Assembly: GCA_947472705.1 (NCBI GenBank)
Contig: CANJDA010000077.1
Location: forward strand, 1-9,556
Direction of reading: 5' to 3'
Length of the DNA stretch: 9,556 nucleotides
Source of the DNA: Flavobacteriaceae bacterium
GTDB taxonomy: Bacteria; Bacteroidota; Bacteroidia; Flavobacteriales; Flavobacteriaceae
Below are positions 6,502 through 9,556 of this stretch, in pieces. Position 1 is the stretch's first letter, and each line of letters starts with the position of its first letter. The notes under the pieces were generated by a model. The model saw nothing but the letters and a program-made list of their open reading frames with translations. It did not search any database and had not been told where the DNA came from. The position numbers were made by a program, and so were the translations under genes.

Positions 6502-7332
6502 ATGAAAAAATCATTCTTCCTCCTACTTATGGCTTTTGGCTTGTTTTCTTGTAGCAATGATAATTCAAATCAAACCAATACTTCCTTAGACTTATTACAA
6601 AAAGTAGTTTTTTATCGTGATAGCCCAAACCAAAGAAATTGGAATATTAGCAATGGTTTATTGAGTAACATTACTCTTGCCAACGGAACTATTATTGAAG
6701 AGTTTATCTACGATAATCAAAACCGATTGGTAAGCGATATACATTACACTGGAGGTTTAGTTTCTGAAACCACTACAATTACTTATAACGCTGATAATAC
6801 TATTGAAAGTATCAACGGATTACCCTATGAATACAATGCCACTACAAGTACTTATACCTATACTTATAGTTCCAATTTTACAATTAGCTGTCAAGTAAAT
6901 TCAGATTTTTTGGCTGAAAATTTTGTACGAACAGGAAGTGATGCTGGAGAATATCATATGACTTATTCTAATGGTAATATGACTTCATTTGCAAAAATCA
7001 ACAGTAGTTCGGCCAATACGATTAAAAACTTCCATTTTGATGATGTATCCTATGGCGTAAATCCTCTTTATAATGCTGTTTTAGCGGTAGCAAGAGTAAA
7101 ATCGCTGACTGATCCAAATTTCTTAATTGACGGTGTAGCTTCAAATAGTGTAGCAGCAGGTTTTGACAATGGCCCTACTGACCCAAATTATTATCATTAT
7201 GGTTTAGCTTCTGATACTTCTACTAATCCAACCCATAACCGTAAAGATTTCTCAATTGGGGTAGAGGTTTTAGACAGCAGTAACAATGCTATCGCTTTTT
7301 ATGCTTTTGCAGATTACATATACCAATTTTAA
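6502..7332 (+). CDS. Predicted lipoprotein of unknown function, paralogue 1
   Basis: The 276-residue product begins MKKSFFLLLMAFGLFSC, a lipoprotein signal peptide with Cys17 as the acylated residue after the lipobox LFSC. The mature protein is probably anchored in the cell envelope. A longer frame opens at a TTG (6451), but it would put 17 hydrophilic residues before the signal peptide, so I chose the ATG at 6502. The body is rich in Asn, Thr, Ser and Tyr. It contains segments reminiscent of YD/RHS-type beta-repeats, such as EEFIYDNQNRLVSD (66-79) and TITYNADNTIESING (92-106). A conserved tail block, NPLYNAVLAVARVKSL (187-202), follows. The next gene is a clear paralogue that aligns in register. 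I do not recognise a characterised family. The gene sits between the sigma-54 activator and lptE. Confidence 0.85.
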   Translation: MKKSFFLLLMAFGLFSCSNDNSNQTNTSLDLLQKVVFYRDSPNQRNWNISNGLLSNITLANGTIIEEFIYDNQNRLVSDIHYTGGLVSETTTITYNADNTIESINGLPYEYNATTSTYTYTYSSNFTISCQVNSDFLAENFVRTGSDAGEYHMTYSNGNMTSFAKINSSSANTIKNFHFDDVSYGVNPLYNAVLAVARVKSLTDPNFLIDGVASNSVAAGFDNGPTDPNYYHYGLASDTSTNPTHNRKDFSIGVEVLDSSNNAIAFYAFADYIYQF

Positions 7333-7370
7333 CTCTTCAATAATTAAGATTTTTAAAAAAAATATTTTCA

Positions 7371-7378
7371 TACTTTTA
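7371..7378 (+). promoter_or_regulatory. Weak -7-like box before lipoprotein 2
   Basis: TACTTTTA matches TAnnTTTG with one mismatch, 19 bases before the second lipoprotein ATG, within a 65-base A/T-rich spacer. No convincing -33 TTG is present. The spacer holds no terminator-like hairpin, so read-through from the first lipoprotein gene is also possible. Confidence 0.25.
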
Positions 7379-7397
7379 TAGAACTAAAACACTCATA

Positions 7398-8219
7398 ATG
7401 AAAAAGTTCTATTTTATATTTTGTTTTGTTGTTATTTCTATTTCCTGCAGTACTGAATCTTCAAGTGTTTCAGTAAATCCCAATTTATTACAAAGAGTAG
7501 ATTTCTATCCTGGTTCTATTTTTGAAAAAAGATGGCTTTTTAATTCTGATGGTTTATTAACTGATATTACTGAAGCAGACGGAACATTAATAGAAAAATT
7601 TATTTATGACGCTGATAACAATGTTGTCCAAGATACAAAATTCGAAGTTGGATCTCCAACAGAAAACTATCTTATTACCTACGATACGAGCAACAGGATT
7701 ACAGTCATCAATGGGAAACATTATAACTACAATCCCACTGAAAATCGTTATTATTATACTATTGGATTCGATGATTATAGCTGTAGTTTGAATTCAGAGT
7801 TTTTAGTTATAGAATCTCATTTAGTCTATGACGATACCATAGATGTTTACAATTCCGATTATTATTGTGGCTATACCATAGGTAACATGAATTCATACAA
7901 TAATTATAGTTGGAATACTGATATATATACTCACTATGAGTTTGACAATAAAATCAATCCATTAAAAAATGCCTTGTTACCAATTTTTAGATTAAAATCA
8001 TTAATTAATACAGAGTTTTTTTATGGAAGTCTTTCTTCAGCTAATAACATTATTTCACAAGGTTACTATTCAATAGATCCTGAAAGTAATACATATAGCT
8101 ATATTTATAATTCAATTAATTTACCTCAGACACAAACAAGAAACGATTATTCAAACAACGTTTATGTAGGTAGTCTAGTTTCTGCAAAATATTACTACCA
8201 AGGGGATGTACTTCCATAA
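7398..8219 (+). CDS. Predicted lipoprotein of unknown function, paralogue 2
   Basis: The 273-residue product begins MKKFYFIFCFVVISISC, a lipoprotein signal peptide with the acylated Cys at 17, exactly as in the preceding protein. The two align with almost no gaps over the first 110 residues. Shared blocks include LLQ-V-FY (30-37), GLL-DIT-A-GT (52-63), FIYD (68-71) and the T-ING-Y/N region (102-110). Further shared features are an internal Cys before NS-FL (residue 129 here, 130 in paralogue 1) and NPL-NA---RLKSL (187-202). This pattern indicates a local tandem duplication followed by strong divergence. The composition is very rich in Tyr, Asn and Ser, consistent with a secreted beta-rich fold, and FIYDADNNVVQ looks like a YD-repeat segment. 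The specific function is unknown. The lptE start lies 41 bases downstream. Confidence 0.85.
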   Translation: MKKFYFIFCFVVISISCSTESSSVSVNPNLLQRVDFYPGSIFEKRWLFNSDGLLTDITEADGTLIEKFIYDADNNVVQDTKFEVGSPTENYLITYDTSNRITVINGKHYNYNPTENRYYYTIGFDDYSCSLNSEFLVIESHLVYDDTIDVYNSDYYCGYTIGNMNSYNNYSWNTDIYTHYEFDNKINPLKNALLPIFRLKSLINTEFFYGSLSSANNIISQGYYSIDPESNTYSYIYNSINLPQTQTRNDYSNNVYVGSLVSAKYYYQGDVLP

Positions 8220-8260
8220 TTCAAAATAAAGAATTACTTTAGCGGTCTTTAATTGTTACC

Positions 8261-8764
8261 ATGAAATTTTTCAAAATCATTCTTGTTTTTTTCATAGCTA
8301 TATCATTCAATAGTTGTGGTTATTATAATTTTACAGGAACCGGAAAAATAGATGCCAAAACATTTCAGGTGAATTATTTTCAGAATAATGCCGAAATAAT
8401 AGAACCTGGATTAGAAAGAAACTTTACCCTTAAACTACAAGATATAATTCAAAACCAAACCAATTTGAATTTGACTAGTTCAAATGGTGATTTATTGTAT
8501 GAAGGTGAAATTACCGAGTATAGAATTACACCAATGACCGCTACTGCTGATCAAAAAGCGGCTCAAAACCGACTAACGATTTCTGTAAATGTTCGGTTTA
8601 GCAATAAAAATAAAGAAGCCGATAACTTTGAAAAACGCTTTTCATTTTATTACGATTATGACGGTTCAACACAACTTATTGGTGCCAAACTAAACGAAGC
8701 TATTGATGTAATTTTTGAACGCATCACTCAAGATATTTTTAATGAATCATTGGCCAAATGGTAA
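8261..8764 (+). CDS. lptE: LptE-family LPS-assembly lipoprotein
   Basis: LptE is the outer-membrane lipoprotein that plugs the LptD barrel and helps place lipopolysaccharide on the cell surface. The 167-residue product has a lipoprotein signal peptide ending at the lipobox FNSC (Cys19), followed by the typical start of the mature protein, GYYNFTGTG. A short alpha/beta domain matches the Bacteroidota LptE family: an early strand IDAKTFQVNYF (30-40), an amphipathic helix containing LERNFTLKLQDIIQNQT (51-67), the strand GDLLYEGEITEYRITP (76-91) and a C-terminal helix (about 141-166). The gene position after the activator and before a TPR gene supports this call. The 41-base gap upstream has only a poor -7-like sequence (TACTTTAG), so I expect read-through from upstream. 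LptE proteins are poorly conserved, so the assignment rests on overall pattern and context. Confidence 0.82.
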   Translation: MKFFKIILVFFIAISFNSCGYYNFTGTGKIDAKTFQVNYFQNNAEIIEPGLERNFTLKLQDIIQNQTNLNLTSSNGDLLYEGEITEYRITPMTATADQKAAQNRLTISVNVRFSNKNKEADNFEKRFSFYYDYDGSTQLIGAKLNEAIDVIFERITQDIFNESLAKW

Positions 8765-8765
8765 T

Positions 8766-9556
8766 ATGAATTTAACCGATTACACCTACTTACTCAACAA
8801 ACCTGAAGCCATCAATGAAAGGTATGCAGACACATTAGATAATGTTCTTTTGGCATTTCCTTATTTCCAAAGCGCAAGGGTATTAAAGTTGAAACATTTG
8901 TATAATCAAGATAGTTTTAATTACAACTATGCCTTAAAAGTTTCGGCAGCTTATACTACAGACCGCAGTATTTTATTTGATTTTATTACCTCAGATTCCT
9001 TTATTTCTGTCCAAAAAGGATTATATGAAAAGAAATTGGAAGAGTTGATGAATATGAGTGTGGTTGGTAGTGAAGAAGTAATTGTAGAAGCCAAGTTTTC
9101 AAACATTGACCCTTTAGAACAATCTATTTTAACTTCAATTAAAGAAGCTACAACTACAGAAGAACAAAAAGTTCAAGAAAAACTAGCTATAGGCAAACCA
9201 TTAGAATTTTCTAAAAGCGAAAAACATTCTTTTCAAGAATGGTTACAATTATCAAGATTAAAACCAATTATACGCGAAGAATCTACTACTGTTATTAATG
9301 AAGAAAAAAAGAAAAAACTAGATTTAATAGATAAATTTATCGAGAATAATCCGAAGATTTCGCCAATTGCCAAAGACGCTACAGTGCCCGTAATTGAAGC
9401 CGTTTCCGATGACACTTCTTATTTAATGACGGAAACTTTGGCCCGTGTTTATCTGGAACAAAAGAAATATTCTAAAGCAATTCAAGCCTATGAAATATTA
9501 ATTTTGAAATATCCAGAAAAAAGTAGTTTCTTTGCAGACCGAATTTCGGATATTAA
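8766..9556 (+). CDS. TPR-type protein, partial at right edge
   Basis: This frame opens with an ATG one base after the lptE stop codon and stays open for 263 codons to the window edge, so it is 3'-truncated. There is no signal peptide, so the product is probably cytoplasmic. The N-terminal part (1-100) is helical, with NLTDYTYLLNKPEAI and a conserved-looking AFPYFQSARVLKLKHLY (30-46). The middle (100-215) is charged and low in complexity, with the Lys/Glu-rich EEKKKKLDLIDKFIENNP (179-196). Near the visible end, ETLARVYLEQKKYSKAI (223-239), continuing AYEILILKYPEKSSFFADRI (241-260), is a clear tetratricopeptide repeat. TPR proteins are scaffolds for protein binding; the partner is unknown. The 1-base gap indicates tight co-transcription and probably translational coupling with lptE. 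In related genomes I would expect secG nearby downstream, but that lies outside the window. Confidence 0.85.
   Translation, partial: MNLTDYTYLLNKPEAINERYADTLDNVLLAFPYFQSARVLKLKHLYNQDSFNYNYALKVSAAYTTDRSILFDFITSDSFISVQKGLYEKKLEELMNMSVVGSEEVIVEAKFSNIDPLEQSILTSIKEATTTEEQKVQEKLAIGKPLEFSKSEKHSFQEWLQLSRLKPIIREESTTVINEEKKKKLDLIDKFIENNPKISPIAKDATVPVIEAVSDDTSYLMTETLARVYLEQKKYSKAIQAYEILILKYPEKSSFFADRISDI

Overview
This AT-rich window looks like a chromosomal segment from a Flavobacterium-like member of the Bacteroidota. The grounds are the gene set and order, the lack of Shine-Dalgarno sites, A-rich leaders before start codons, several matches to the Bacteroidota -7 box TAnnTTTG, and short lipoprotein signal peptides of the MKK...SC type. 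The order is a divergent pair, topA and miaB, followed by a sigma-54 activator, LptE and a TPR protein.

Left arm, minus strand (2-3241): topA (DNA topoisomerase I) is transcribed leftward. An arginase-superfamily gene starts 3 bases beyond its stop codon and runs off the left edge. That second protein has lost several of the metal ligands that define the superfamily and may not be a working ureohydrolase. TopA carries its full catalytic core, contains no cysteine at all and so lacks zinc ribbons, and ends in a Lys-rich tail.

Central divergent region (3242-3728, 487 bases): besides the two divergent promoters it holds two unusual blocks. The first is a GC-richer array of six 21-bp units that alternate between two types, forming three copies of a 42-bp repeat. 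One frame through the array is open from an ATG to a TAA and would encode a 43-residue peptide of heptads beginning with Cys. The second block, about 3551-3650, is GC-rich and can form nested helices. It resembles a recurrent flavobacterial intergenic element and is a candidate structured RNA.

Right arm, plus strand (3729-9556): miaB (tRNA methylthiotransferase), a sigma-54 activator with no N-terminal sensor domain, two tandem paralogous lipoproteins of unknown function, lptE (LPS transport to the outer membrane), and a TPR-type protein cut by the right edge. The spacers before the activator (8 bases) and before the TPR gene (1 base) indicate co-transcription. The lipoprotein pair appears to be an insertion into an otherwise conserved miaB-activator-lptE row and has at least one promoter-like site of its own.

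The main points for follow-up are the 21-bp array and its peptide frame, the GC-rich structured element, the metal-site-deficient arginase homologue and the duplicated lipoproteins. None of these proves a new system from sequence alone.
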